Shown here piece after piece: positions 1 through 8,172 of a stretch of 64,000 nucleotides of DNA. This stretch comes from Fibrobacter sp. Its GTDB lineage: Bacteria; Fibrobacterota; Fibrobacteria; Fibrobacterales; Fibrobacteraceae. Made by a program: the position numbers and the translations under genes. Under the pieces are notes generated by a model, which saw only the letters and a list, made by a program, of their open reading frames with translations, ran no database searches and was not told the DNA's origin. The stretch's first letter is position 1. Each line of letters opens with the position of its first letter. The stretch covers positions 62,001 through 126,000 of the forward strand of contig JAKSIJ010000005.1 of NCBI GenBank assembly GCA_024398875.1. The letters are read 5' to 3'.

Positions 1-724
1 CCGGCGGCACCCAGTTCAAAATGTAGGCTATCACCAAAAGCGTGCTAATCACGCCAGGTGCAATCAGCACCTTCCAACTGCGATGGGAAATCTTCTGAAT
101 GAGAATGCAGACGCCAAAAGACAAAAGCGTACTGACGAAGAACCAGATAAAGCCAATGCGATGGACCAAGTGAGGAATGGTGAAATTCATGAACATGGTC
201 CCCAGAAGGCAGAAGAACGCCAAAGTGAAGCCGAAACTTTCATACTTCTTCTGAAGGAATTCATTTCCCACCAAAAGGGAGGCAAGGACCAGCACCAAAA
301 CGAAGGATGCGAGAGAGCCGCTGCTCTTGAAATAGCACACGACAAGAGCGCTGAACAAGCTACCGAAACAGAACTGTACCACCCAACTGAAGCGGTTCTT
401 CCAGACTTCGCTCCATTCCCTATCCAGAAAGCGGTGGCGCACTACAATGGCTTGCTTCCCCTTGACCGTCTTCATGTTGTCGGATTCCGCCTGGATGCGT
501 TCGGGGGTCCAACCTTCAGGATGTTCCAAGCGCGCAGAAAGCAGCACTACAAAAACGAGAGCGCCCAAATAGTAGGCCAAAAGGAACAACAGATCCGTCC
601 CGTAAACCTTGTGGCCAAGGGTCCAGGAATCCCAGCCAAAGCCCGCCAGGAACGCAATCGCCGGGAAAAACTTTTTCAGTTTCACCACGATGGGAAGTGC
701 CAGAAGTTTATCCGCAAACTGCAT
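1..724 (-). CDS. DUF2914-type membrane protein, N-terminal part (runs off window)
   Basis: Reading the minus strand from the ATG at 724 gives an open frame of 241 codons that is still open at base 1, so the C-terminus lies outside the window. The protein starts MQFADKLLALPIVVKL and has several hydrophobic stretches (AIAFLAGFGWDSWTLG, LLFLLAYYLGALVFVVLL, SLFSALVVCYF, LASFVLVLVLASLLVG, LAFFCLLGTMFMNF, and others), so it is a multi-pass inner-membrane protein. The N-terminal pattern of a GF.WDS.TLG motif before the second helix resembles proteins annotated as DUF2914 in other bacteria; the DUF2914 domain itself would lie in the missing part. It starts 6 bases after the nadD-like stop codon and is probably the last gene of the same operon. 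Function unknown. Confidence 0.6.
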   Translation of the reverse strand, partial: MQFADKLLALPIVVKLKKFFPAIAFLAGFGWDSWTLGHKVYGTDLLFLLAYYLGALVFVVLLSARLEHPEGWTPERIQAESDNMKTVKGKQAIVVRHRFLDREWSEVWKNRFSWVVQFCFGSLFSALVVCYFKSSGSLASFVLVLVLASLLVGNEFLQKKYESFGFTLAFFCLLGTMFMNFTIPHLVHRIGFIWFFVSTLLSFGVCILIQKISHRSWKVLIAPGVISTLLVIAYILNWVPP

Positions 725-730
725 CAAGAA

Positions 731-1366
731 TCATTCCTTATACAAATCCCGTTCCAGAATGTACTGGTAGATTTCGGGCAATAGTCCCGCGGGACATTCG
801 CTGCGGTTGCAAAGCAGGCTTTTGCGGATGTTGGTGCTGGAATAGACGCCGTTGAAGCCCTCCTCGGGCCCGAGCCACAGCAGCGGAGCGTAACCGTTTG
901 CATTGTGGGCTTCCACGTCGGGCTTGGGGTATCCATTGCGGGCAAAGACAATCAGTTCGATATCCCGCAATAGCATCGGGCCGTTGTAGTTCGTGCCGTA
1001 AAAATTCATGGGGTCGCGCCAATGCGGGATGTTGCCGTAACTGTCGGCGCCAACCAGCAAGCGGAAGTTTATGTCCGGAAACTTCTCCTTCACGCCCATC
1101 AAAAAGACGTAGGAACCGCGAAAATCCCCTTGCTGAATCTCCAAGTCTGAAAGCACCAGCCGCTTATCGCCCGAGAAAGCCATTTCCAGCATGGTAAAGC
1201 GGTCTTCCGGGCTTGCGTGGAGAGTCTTGTCCCAGCGATCCGGACTAGGCATGAACCATACTTCATCGCAAAAACCGCGGTCAAGGCAAGTCTTTGCCAC
1301 CGTCACATGATCTTGATGAACGGGGTCGAAAGCTCCCCCGAGAATGGCCACGTTTTTAGTAGACAT
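731..1366 (-). CDS. nadD: Nicotinate-nucleotide adenylyltransferase family protein (NadD-like)
   Basis: A 211-residue nucleotidyltransferase of the NadD/CoaD fold, expected to adenylate nicotinate mononucleotide during NAD synthesis. Residues 10-20 read GGAFDPVHQDH, the family nucleotide-binding motif, although the usual glycine between the two histidines (HxGH) is Asp19 here. Near the C-terminus SSTNIRK matches the second family motif (S/T)STxIR. I chose the ATG at 1366; it overlaps the end of the upstream gene by 11 bases, and the longer TTG start at 1375 has no better ribosome site. The family and fold are clear. Whether this is the housekeeping NadD or a paralogue with another substrate cannot be settled from sequence. 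Confidence 0.78.
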   Translation of the reverse strand: MSTKNVAILGGAFDPVHQDHVTVAKTCLDRGFCDEVWFMPSPDRWDKTLHASPEDRFTMLEMAFSGDKRLVLSDLEIQQGDFRGSYVFLMGVKEKFPDINFRLLVGADSYGNIPHWRDPMNFYGTNYNGPMLLRDIELIVFARNGYPKPDVEAHNANGYAPLLWLGPEEGFNGVYSSTNIRKSLLCNRSECPAGLLPEIYQYILERDLYKE

Positions 1367-1934
1367 AGGCAGCAAAACCTAAGTTCAACTGCAGGCGGCT
1401 TCCGGAAACGGATTTGCTCTGGAAAGGATCATAATGGTCCAAAACCCAGTGGTAGGTAATATCCGTGAAGAGCATTGTCTTCGCAAAAATGTTAAAGATT
1501 GTGCCAAAACCCGCATACCATTCATTCCAGGCAACGTCTCCCAAATCAGAAAGCTCCTTGACTCTGGAATAACCGCCTTCCAAATAAAGCGTGCCAAATA
1601 CATGAGCCCCCAATTCCACATCGAAATCGGAATGGTCCACTTCTACATCCTTACCGTTATCCGCTTCCTCGGAATAATCAAAGAAGCCATAGCCAATGCG
1701 AAGGAAACCCAGTCCCGGAAGCCACGCGCCAATCATGGGCTCAATCTGACGGAAGCCCAAGCCCTTATCGTTTCCGACTCCCGTACCAGAGCCAAAGCCA
1801 AGGGCCGCCCCTAAAAAAATCGGAGTGGAAATCGCCGTTCCGGCACCACCGCCGGGAACCACTTCCTGCGCGTGACCAAGGCCCGCGAAGAGAAGGCCGA
1901 GGCACATCAAAAAGGCATAAAAACCAGACTTCAT
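1356..1934 (-). CDS. Exported protein, probable small outer-membrane barrel
   Basis: 192 residues with a clear signal peptide (MKSGFYAFLMCLGLLFAGLGHA, cleavage near the following QEV). The mature part is glycine-rich and alternates aromatic and polar residues (GAWLPGLGFLRIGYGFFDY, VDVELGAHVFGTLYLEGGY, LNLGFAAYVY), ending in an aromatic residue as outer-membrane beta-barrels do. I do not recognise a named family. ATG at 1934 is preferred to an upstream TTG at 1940. The coding end overlaps the start of the nadD-like gene, so the two are co-translated in the rsgA-to-DUF2914 operon. Confidence 0.7.
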   Translation of the reverse strand: MKSGFYAFLMCLGLLFAGLGHAQEVVPGGGAGTAISTPIFLGAALGFGSGTGVGNDKGLGFRQIEPMIGAWLPGLGFLRIGYGFFDYSEEADNGKDVEVDHSDFDVELGAHVFGTLYLEGGYSRVKELSDLGDVAWNEWYAGFGTIFNIFAKTMLFTDITYHWVLDHYDPFQSKSVSGSRLQLNLGFAAYVY

Positions 1935-1943
1935 TGCCAAATC

Positions 1944-2351
1944 CTATAAGACGAGAAGCAGTGCCAACGCTAGGCTCACCAAGCTATTCAGCACGGCATC
2001 CCACTTTGAAAGTATATAAAATTTTTGAGACACCGTATCGCAGCGGAGAATCTGCACCAAGAAAACGTCGGACAAGTAGAGGGTAAGGGCTAGTTTTGCA
2101 GTCACGAGGGTCACAATCCAGTAAGTAAAATCAGAAAAATAGGCGAGAACCACATAGACCAGGGACAAGAGGAATGAAAGGAGAAAATTGGAACGACGAA
2201 GTTCCGACTCCGAGGCCGTATTTTCTGACGCCAATTTCTTCAGTTCATCCGCCTTTTCGCACAGCGTCTTGTACGACATGAGGGCCTGGGAAATCTGGTA
2301 CCCCATCATGAGGATGGACGCCACTAGCATTATCTTTGCAACGACATCCAT
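1944..2351 (-). CDS. Small integral membrane protein of unknown function
   Basis: 135 residues with about four hydrophobic segments: residues 5-25, a pair around 58-90 and a C-terminal helix SLVSLALALLLVL. Between the first and second segment lies a charged, probably helical stretch (CEKADELKKLASENTASESELRR). No family was recognised. It starts 3 bases after the rsgA stop and ends 9 bases before the next gene, so it belongs to the same minus-strand operon. Confidence 0.65.
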   Translation of the reverse strand: MDVVAKIMLVASILMMGYQISQALMSYKTLCEKADELKKLASENTASESELRRSNFLLSFLLSLVYVVLAYFSDFTYWIVTLVTAKLALTLYLSDVFLVQILRCDTVSQKFYILSKWDAVLNSLVSLALALLLVL

Positions 2352-2354
2352 GCC

Positions 2355-3557
2355 TTAATCCTTCGCGTTCAAAATGCGGCAATAACTGGCGTAGCGCGCC
2401 TTTGTAATGCGGCCAGCATCCAAAGCCGCACGGACGGTACAACCGGGTTCCTTCAGGTGGATGCAGTTACTGAATTTGCAAGTGAAGCGGTCATCTTCAA
2501 AGAATCCCGGGAAGATTTTCGCCAGCGTTTCACTTTCCAGTTCCATCAAACCGATAGAGCGGATTCCCGGCGTGTCGATGACGTTACCGCCCTTGGGGAA
2601 ATCCGCCAGCGGCAAGTCAAAAAGGCTAGAGGACGTCGTGGTGTGGCGGCCCTTGCCGTCGCGCTCGCGGACTTCGCCTGTAGCGAGCTCCGCATCAGGA
2701 ACCAAGGCATTCACAAGCGTCGACTTCCCTACCCCGCTCTGGCCGCTAAATACGGAGGATTTGCCGTCCAGTTCCAGGCGAAGTTCCGAGAGGCCTGCGC
2801 CAGTCTTCACGCTGACCGGGATGCATTTGTCTACAATGGAGGCAAAGTCCCGAATGGATTCCGGAAGAGCATCCATAGAGGGATTTTCCAGCAGGTCCAT
2901 TTTCGTGAGGACGAGGACGAAGGGCAAATTGTTCAAATTTGCAGCCAGGAGGTAGCGGTCCATGAACCCGTAGTTGAATTCTGGTTGCGCAACACTTGCG
3001 ACAATGACGACCTGGTCCACATTGGCGGCAAGAGTCAACTCCCGATGGAAACTGTCCCGCGGGCCAGGGCGTTTGAGTTCACTCTTCCGCGGAAGAACCC
3101 GCACCACGCAGTATTTTTGAGAGCCGACGCCATCGCCTGCGTCTTCGCCGTCGTTCACAAGTCCGAGGAGGACGCGGTCACCGACTGCGGGGAATTCGCC
3201 CAAAGTTTTGGAGGTTGTGGCGCGATACATGGCTGTAACAACCTGCTCCGCCGCAGACTCCGCTGGGCCTTGTGTTTTCTGTGCAAAATCTGTGCCAGTA
3301 CCGTTTTCAGCATGGCCATCAAGGCGGACTTCGCAGGTGCGGCGGTGCACTTCCAGCACCAAGCCCTCAACGCAGTTCTCCTCTCCGATATTTTCTACCG
3401 GATTCTTGACCCGCTTGATTTTTGCCTTCTTGAATTCGCGACTAAAACGCTCCTTCGTGGGGCGTTCGTCCACCACTCCGGATACCATTTCCCGCATCAC
3501 ATCGATGCGGCGGCTGCGATGGTCACGACGAGTAGGACGCACACTTCTCAGTGGCAT
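2355..3557 (-). CDS. rsgA: Ribosome small subunit-dependent GTPase RsgA
   Basis: A 400-residue circularly permuted GTPase that releases factors late in 30S subunit maturation. An OB-like domain (about 60-170) comes first, then the GTPase motifs in permuted order: G4 TKMD (218-221), G1 GQSGVGKS (272-279) and G3 DTPG (328-331). A zinc-binding tail follows with Cys360, Cys365, His367 and Cys373. The first ~55 residues are a basic extension (RPTRRDHRSRR, KKAKIKRVK) that makes this protein longer than the usual ~300-350 residues, possibly for rRNA contact (inference). A GAAGAAGAG purine run precedes the ATG. It is the head of the operon running to the window start; serA lies 72 bases upstream. Confidence 0.95.
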   Translation of the reverse strand: MPLRSVRPTRRDHRSRRIDVMREMVSGVVDERPTKERFSREFKKAKIKRVKNPVENIGEENCVEGLVLEVHRRTCEVRLDGHAENGTGTDFAQKTQGPAESAAEQVVTAMYRATTSKTLGEFPAVGDRVLLGLVNDGEDAGDGVGSQKYCVVRVLPRKSELKRPGPRDSFHRELTLAANVDQVVIVASVAQPEFNYGFMDRYLLAANLNNLPFVLVLTKMDLLENPSMDALPESIRDFASIVDKCIPVSVKTGAGLSELRLELDGKSSVFSGQSGVGKSTLVNALVPDAELATGEVRERDGKGRHTTTSSSLFDLPLADFPKGGNVIDTPGIRSIGLMELESETLAKIFPGFFEDDRFTCKFSNCIHLKEPGCTVRAALDAGRITKARYASYCRILNAKD

Positions 3558-3629
3558 CTCTTCTTCAAGATTTTCATCTAACTCGTCTATAATGCACCCA
3601 TTTTCGCGCAGGAATTCTGCGCCAGCGGC

Positions 3630-4796
3630 CTAGAAATGAATGACGCGGACCTTGATGACCTTGTCGAGCTTAGAGAGCTTTTCAACGATGGAATCATCCA
3701 CCTTGCTTTCGACGTCAACGAGGTTGTAACCAATCTTGCCGTTGCTCTTGTTGCTGAAGGAGGCGATGTTGATGCCTTCGGCACCGAACACCTTCGTGAT
3801 TTCAGAAATCATGTTGGGCACGTCTTCGTTAATCACCACAACACGGCTCTTGACGCCCATGTGCGGGTGATCCACGAGGGCCGGGAAGTTCACGGAATTG
3901 CGGACGCAACCGAATTCCAGGTAGTCCTTCAATTCTTCGACAGCCATGACAGCGCAGTTTTCTTCAGCTTCTTCAGTGGAAGCGCCGAGGTGCGGGAAGC
4001 ACATGATCTTGTCATTCTGAATCTGCTTTGCATCCGGGAAGTCGCAGAGGTAACCCTTGAGGGTGTCGTTTGCGAGCATTTCGTAAATCGGGTCCATTTC
4101 AACAAGGCCACCGCGGGCGAAGTTCAAAATGTGCGTACCCTTGAAGTTCGCGAGATTCTTCTTGTTGAGGAGGTTTTCAGTCACGCCCTTGATGAACGGA
4201 ACGTGCACGGTGAGGAAGTCGGAATTGGCGATGACGGTGTCGAGGTCGGCAATTTCAACCTTGTTGGAAAGTTCATGCATGTTGTTAGCATTCGGATACG
4301 GTTCGTAAGCGAGCACGCGCATGTTCTTCCAACGGGCATAGTTAGCAACCAGCACGCCAATCTTGCCAAGGCCAATCACGCCGAGGGTCTTCCCTGCCAG
4401 TTCCATACCGGCAAACTTCTTTTTACCGCTTTCCACGGTCTTTGCCATGTCAGGGTCGTTCACATCAAGAGCCTTGACCCAATTGGCAGCCTGAGCAACG
4501 TTACGGACAGCCATACCGAGAACGGTCATCACCAGTTCTGCCACAGCGTTGGCGTTGGCACCCGGGGTATTGAACACGCAAACACCCTTTGCACTGGCCT
4601 TATCGATGGTGATGTTGTTCACACCAGCACCGGCACGAGCCACAGCCAGAAGGCCGTCAAAGTTGTCGGTATCGACTTGAGCTGAACGCACCAAGATGGC
4701 ATCGGGTTTTTCGATGGAATCGGAAACCTGATAGAAAGAGCCAAACAGGGAAAGTCCCTTCTTGGAAATGTTGTTCATCGTCTTAATAGTTGCCAT
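3630..4796 (-). CDS. serA: D-3-phosphoglycerate dehydrogenase
   Basis: 388 residues. It oxidises 3-phosphoglycerate to phosphohydroxypyruvate with NAD, the first step of serine synthesis. The Rossmann motif GLGKIG is at 142-147, the substrate arginine is Arg228 in NFARGG, and the catalytic histidine is His269 in FPHLGAST. A C-terminal ACT domain (about 318-388, VVVINEDVPNMISEITKVF onward) suggests feedback control, usually by serine. It is the short, single-ACT type without the long intervening domain. AAGGAC upstream of the ATG is a good ribosome site. It may be transcribed with rsgA, 72 bases downstream. Confidence 0.95.
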   Translation of the reverse strand: MATIKTMNNISKKGLSLFGSFYQVSDSIEKPDAILVRSAQVDTDNFDGLLAVARAGAGVNNITIDKASAKGVCVFNTPGANANAVAELVMTVLGMAVRNVAQAANWVKALDVNDPDMAKTVESGKKKFAGMELAGKTLGVIGLGKIGVLVANYARWKNMRVLAYEPYPNANNMHELSNKVEIADLDTVIANSDFLTVHVPFIKGVTENLLNKKNLANFKGTHILNFARGGLVEMDPIYEMLANDTLKGYLCDFPDAKQIQNDKIMCFPHLGASTEEAEENCAVMAVEELKDYLEFGCVRNSVNFPALVDHPHMGVKSRVVVINEDVPNMISEITKVFGAEGINIASFSNKSNGKIGYNLVDVESKVDDSIVEKLSKLDKVIKVRVIHF

Positions 4797-4853
4797 GATA
4801 TTTTGTCCTTATGTTTGAGTTTTAAAATTTTTGAGATTTGCCGCCGGCACCAC

Positions 4854-6593
4854 TCAGGGTTCCTGCCAACGGCCCTTCTCCTTAAGCAAATTCACCAATT
4901 CCTCGATGGCGTTTTCTTCGGGAATGTTCTTCTTCACCGCCACCTTGCCTTCAAAGAGGCTGATACGGCCGGGGCCGCCACCGACGTAGCCGAAGTCGGC
5001 GTCCGCCATTTCGCCCGGGCCGTTCACGATGCAGCCCATCACGGCGATGGAGATATCCTGCAAGTGGCCAAAGCGTTCCTTGATTTTCCCCAGCACCGTG
5101 CGAATGTCGTACAGCGTGCGGCCGCAACCCGGGCAGCTAATGAAGTTCGTCTTGCTGCGGCGGCACGCGGCGGCCTGCAGAATGTCAAACGTCAACGCCA
5201 CGGTCGCAGTCTCAGACTCGCCACCCTCAATGCAGACGGCATCGCCAAGACCATCAGTCAAAAGGCTTCCCAACTCCGCAGCCACCTTCAGCTGCGCACC
5301 CTCGCTCTTGTCAATTTTTGCGTAGAGGAGAATGGGGTCTTTACGGCCTGCAGCATCCAAAGCCGAGGCCAAGGCCCGAACACCGGGCACCAGATCTGCA
5401 CCCGTATAGCAGAAAAGGCTGTTTTCCGGCACTGCAGAAGGATTTGCAGCAAAACCTGCCACATCCATCGCATCTTTAAAGGTGACCAAGGGCTTGTTTT
5501 CAAAGCCAGCCAAAGCAAATTCCGGGCTACGACGCTCCTTTGTGGAGCTCAAGGCCGCCGCTTTCACGCCAACCTTCACAGGCTGGGAGCCGCCCATCTC
5601 CACCCCAGACAAAACCACAGGCGTGGATTCACGACGGGCATAGTGGTACGGGTCCTTCTTCCAGGCCGGCACATCAAACTTGGGCGCATTTGCATCCAAG
5701 GCGCAAACCCGAATCAATTCCTGAGCCACGGGCACTTCCGCCACAGGGTCTTCCGTCAGCGAAACGCGAATCGTATCGGCAAGACCATCGAGCAGCAACG
5801 CTCCGATACCGGCAGCAGACTTCAAACGTCCATCGGCGCCAGCGCCAGCCTCCGTCACGCCCACGTGGAACGGGTACGGCTTAAACTTTTCCTCTTTCAA
5901 GCGGGCCGCCAGCAAACGGTAAGCCGCAATGGCCACACGGGGATTGCTGGACTTAAGGCTCAGCACCACCTGGTCAAAATGTTCCGCTTCGCAAACCGCC
6001 AAATACTCGATGGCACTTTCCACCATGCCTTCCACAGTGTCGCCATAGCGGTAAATCATGCGGGCCGAAAGGGAACCATGGTTCACACCAATGCGAATAG
6101 CACGACCGAGGCGCTTCGCCTCCTGCACAAAAGGCGTAAAAGCCTCCGCCACCTTCTCCTTCCCCTCATCAAACATCTTGTCTGTCTGATTTTCGAGAGT
6201 GAGAATGCCCGTATCCACGAAGTTACCGGGATTGATGCGGACTTTTTCCACCCACTTGAGGGCCTCGAAAGCGGCCTTGGGCTGGAAATGAATATCTGCA
6301 GAAACGGGAACATCACAACCGGCAGCGCGAACCCGCTTCATCACCTCTTCCAAACCACAGGCATCGGCAAATGTGGGCGCCGTAATGCGGACCAAACCGC
6401 AACCGGCGGCGGCCAAGGCCAAAGTCTGACGCACAGTCTCATCCACATCCTTCGGCTTCGTCGTGGTCATGGACTGAACTAAAATAGGGGCATCGCCACC
6501 AATCAGGGCGCGGCCAACGCGGACCTGCACCGTCTCCCTGCGCACCGCCTTGAAGCGGTCGTCAACATAGGGGAATTTCATAAAATCTTGCAT
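4854..6593 (-). CDS. ispG: 4-hydroxy-3-methylbut-2-enyl-diphosphate synthase, long form
   Basis: About 579 residues. This iron-sulphur enzyme of the MEP isoprenoid pathway converts MEcPP to HMBPP. The N-terminal TIM barrel begins near VRVGRALIGGDAPILVQSM. The C-terminal domain carries the [4Fe-4S] ligands Cys487 and Cys490 (SCPGCGRTL) and Cys521 (MGCIVNGPGE). At ~580 residues it is the long form with a large domain inserted between barrel and reductase, as in Bacteroidetes, Chlamydiae and plants, rather than the ~370-residue proteobacterial form. ATG 6593 is used; ATG 6581 (MKFPYVDD) is an alternative, and the upstream GTG at 6662 gives an atypical N-terminus. Confidence 0.95.
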   Translation of the reverse strand: MQDFMKFPYVDDRFKAVRRETVQVRVGRALIGGDAPILVQSMTTTKPKDVDETVRQTLALAAAGCGLVRITAPTFADACGLEEVMKRVRAAGCDVPVSADIHFQPKAAFEALKWVEKVRINPGNFVDTGILTLENQTDKMFDEGKEKVAEAFTPFVQEAKRLGRAIRIGVNHGSLSARMIYRYGDTVEGMVESAIEYLAVCEAEHFDQVVLSLKSSNPRVAIAAYRLLAARLKEEKFKPYPFHVGVTEAGAGADGRLKSAAGIGALLLDGLADTIRVSLTEDPVAEVPVAQELIRVCALDANAPKFDVPAWKKDPYHYARRESTPVVLSGVEMGGSQPVKVGVKAAALSSTKERRSPEFALAGFENKPLVTFKDAMDVAGFAANPSAVPENSLFCYTGADLVPGVRALASALDAAGRKDPILLYAKIDKSEGAQLKVAAELGSLLTDGLGDAVCIEGGESETATVALTFDILQAAACRRSKTNFISCPGCGRTLYDIRTVLGKIKERFGHLQDISIAVMGCIVNGPGEMADADFGYVGGGPGRISLFEGKVAVKKNIPEENAIEELVNLLKEKGRWQEP

Positions 6594-6750
6594 ACCTAAA
6601 ATGTAGGTAAAATGGGTTGGCCCGAACTGGTTCAAAACGGGCAAATTATGCAATTTCGCCACATTTTGCTATTTTTTTGATAATGGATTGGAATACGGTC
6701 GTCATACTCATGCTATTCTGCGCGGGCGCCAGAACAAAACAGAGGAATTT

Positions 6751-7452
6751 ATGGCAAACAAAAAAGAAGTTGCAAAAGTCCAAAAGATTCTCTTTGATCA
6801 TCGGGACGAGGCATACGCCGCGTTTCAGGCAAAACTCACTCCCACCATTCCCGCAGAAACCTTCATCGGCGTGCGGGTTCCCGAAGTGCGGGCCATCGCA
6901 AAAGAATACATCAAGGATGCGGGTCACCAGGATTTCTTGAAGGCCCTTCCCCACAAGTACTACGACGAAAACATGCTTCACGGGCTTCTGATTTCCGCCA
7001 TCAAGGATTTTGCGGAAGCGGAGGAAGAGACGGACAAGTTTTTGCCATACGTTGACAACTGGGCGGTTTGCGACATCATGAGTCCCAAGGTTTTTGCCAA
7101 ACACAAAGCCGAACTTCTGCCCAAGATTCGGGAGTGGGCAGCCTCCAAAGAAACCTACACCTGCCGTTTTGGAATAGAGATGCTCATGAGCCACTTTCTG
7201 GATGCAGATTTCAAGCCCGAGTATCTGAAGATTCCCGCTGCGGTGAAAAGTGAAGAGTACTATGTGAACATGATGATTGCCTGGTTCTTCGCGACCGCAC
7301 TCGCCAAGCAATGGGACGCCACCATTCCCTACATCGAAAAGAAGAAGTTCTCCCCCTGGGTTCACAACAAGACCATCCAGAAGGCCTGCGAAAGCTACCG
7401 CATTACCGACGAGCAGAAGGCGTATCTGAAAACACTAAAGGTAGAACGATAA
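6751..7452 (+). CDS. DNA alkylation repair protein, AlkD family
   Basis: 233 residues rich in helices, matching the HEAT-repeat DNA glycosylases AlkC/AlkD that remove bulky or N3/N7-alkylated bases. Typical features are the N-terminal GVRVPEVRAIAKEY, the mid-protein DNWAVCD (the DxWxxxD pattern with the conserved Trp-Asp pair) and WFFATALAKQWD before the last repeats. The ATG at 6751 follows GAGGAA at ideal spacing, so a longer frame upstream is not needed. It is a single gene between ispG and the convergent tcdA. Confidence 0.88.
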   Translation: MANKKEVAKVQKILFDHRDEAYAAFQAKLTPTIPAETFIGVRVPEVRAIAKEYIKDAGHQDFLKALPHKYYDENMLHGLLISAIKDFAEAEEETDKFLPYVDNWAVCDIMSPKVFAKHKAELLPKIREWAASKETYTCRFGIEMLMSHFLDADFKPEYLKIPAAVKSEEYYVNMMIAWFFATALAKQWDATIPYIEKKKFSPWVHNKTIQKACESYRITDEQKAYLKTLKVER

Positions 7453-7490
7453 AAGTTAGCCTAGGCTAATAAAAGTTAGACTCGGCTAAT
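7451..7490. repeat. Two tandem 20-bp palindromic units between convergent genes
   Basis: Bases 7451-7470 and 7471-7490 are two near-identical 20-bp units (AAAAGTTAG..CT..GGCTAAT). The first contains a perfect 14-base palindrome TTAGCCTAGGCTAA. They cover the stop codon of the AlkD-like gene on one side and the last codons of tcdA on the other. They may act as a compact bidirectional transcription end, but there is no long T-run. Confidence 0.6.
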
Positions 7491-8172
7491 TTTCAGGTGG
7501 CAGTACCGAACGAATCACAAGGCTACTGAGGGCAAGGCCAAAAGCCGCCGTTACAGGCATGGCGCTCCCGAGATCAGCAGTCTTGATACTTTTCTCCAGG
7601 CTGTAAACCGCCTGAAAATCCCCCTTGAAGTCGCGCTTGCGAAGACCATTCCGCACGAGCTTACCCAAGGGGCAGCCGGAGGTTTCCCAAATGCTTGCGG
7701 TACGGACCTGCGTAGGATCCAACTTCCCTGCGGCACCAAGACTGCAAAACACCTGACAACCCTCTTCCGAAGCGGTCGCCAGCAAATCAATCTTATGGGC
7801 AAGGCTATCGATGGCGTCGACAACCACGTCAAAATTTGCAAAGTTGAACCGGTCGCGATCTGCCATAGAATACAGAGCCTGCACTGGCACAATTTCTGCT
7901 TCAGGATTAATATCGGCGAAGTGTTCCGCCAACACATCCACTTTCGGGCGCCCAATGGTAGAAATCATGGCCGGCAATTGACGGTTGATGTTACTTTCCA
8001 CAACGCAGTCGCTATCCACAAGCGTCAAATGACCTACGCCACTGCGAATTAACGACTCGGCGCACACACTGCCTACTCCGCCCACGCCAAAAATGGCCAC
8101 ACGGAGTTTGCCCAGGCGTTCCAAGGCTTCAGCGCCAATCAAACTTTCTATGCGGCTAAGGCGTTCGCTCAC
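7486..8172 (-). CDS. tcdA: tRNA threonylcarbamoyladenosine dehydratase (ThiF/E1-like)
   Basis: 228 residues of the ThiF/MoeB/E1 fold. TcdA (CsdL) cyclises t6A37 of ANN-decoding tRNAs to ct6A using ATP. The nucleotide-binding loop GVGGVG is at 29-34, followed by LVDSDCVVESNINRQL, the family's acidic and arginine-finger region, then GRPKVDVLAEH. The TcdA-type C-terminal segment is present but short (E. coli TcdA is ~268 residues). It overlaps the upstream aminotransferase by 4 bases, so they are translationally coupled. Confidence 0.88.
   Translation of the reverse strand: MSERLSRIESLIGAEALERLGKLRVAIFGVGGVGSVCAESLIRSGVGHLTLVDSDCVVESNINRQLPAMISTIGRPKVDVLAEHFADINPEAEIVPVQALYSMADRDRFNFANFDVVVDAIDSLAHKIDLLATASEEGCQVFCSLGAAGKLDPTQVRTASIWETSGCPLGKLVRNGLRKRDFKGDFQAVYSLEKSIKTADLGSAMPVTAAFGLALSSLVIRSVLPPEN

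Noticed and set aside
83-784. 233-codon open frame on the plus strand at the window start
   Set aside because: The minus strand encodes a coherent multi-pass membrane protein linked to the nadD-like operon; the plus frame is polar with no domain.
4803-6482. 559-codon open frame on the plus strand
   Set aside because: Antisense to ispG, whose cluster cysteines and length are convincing.
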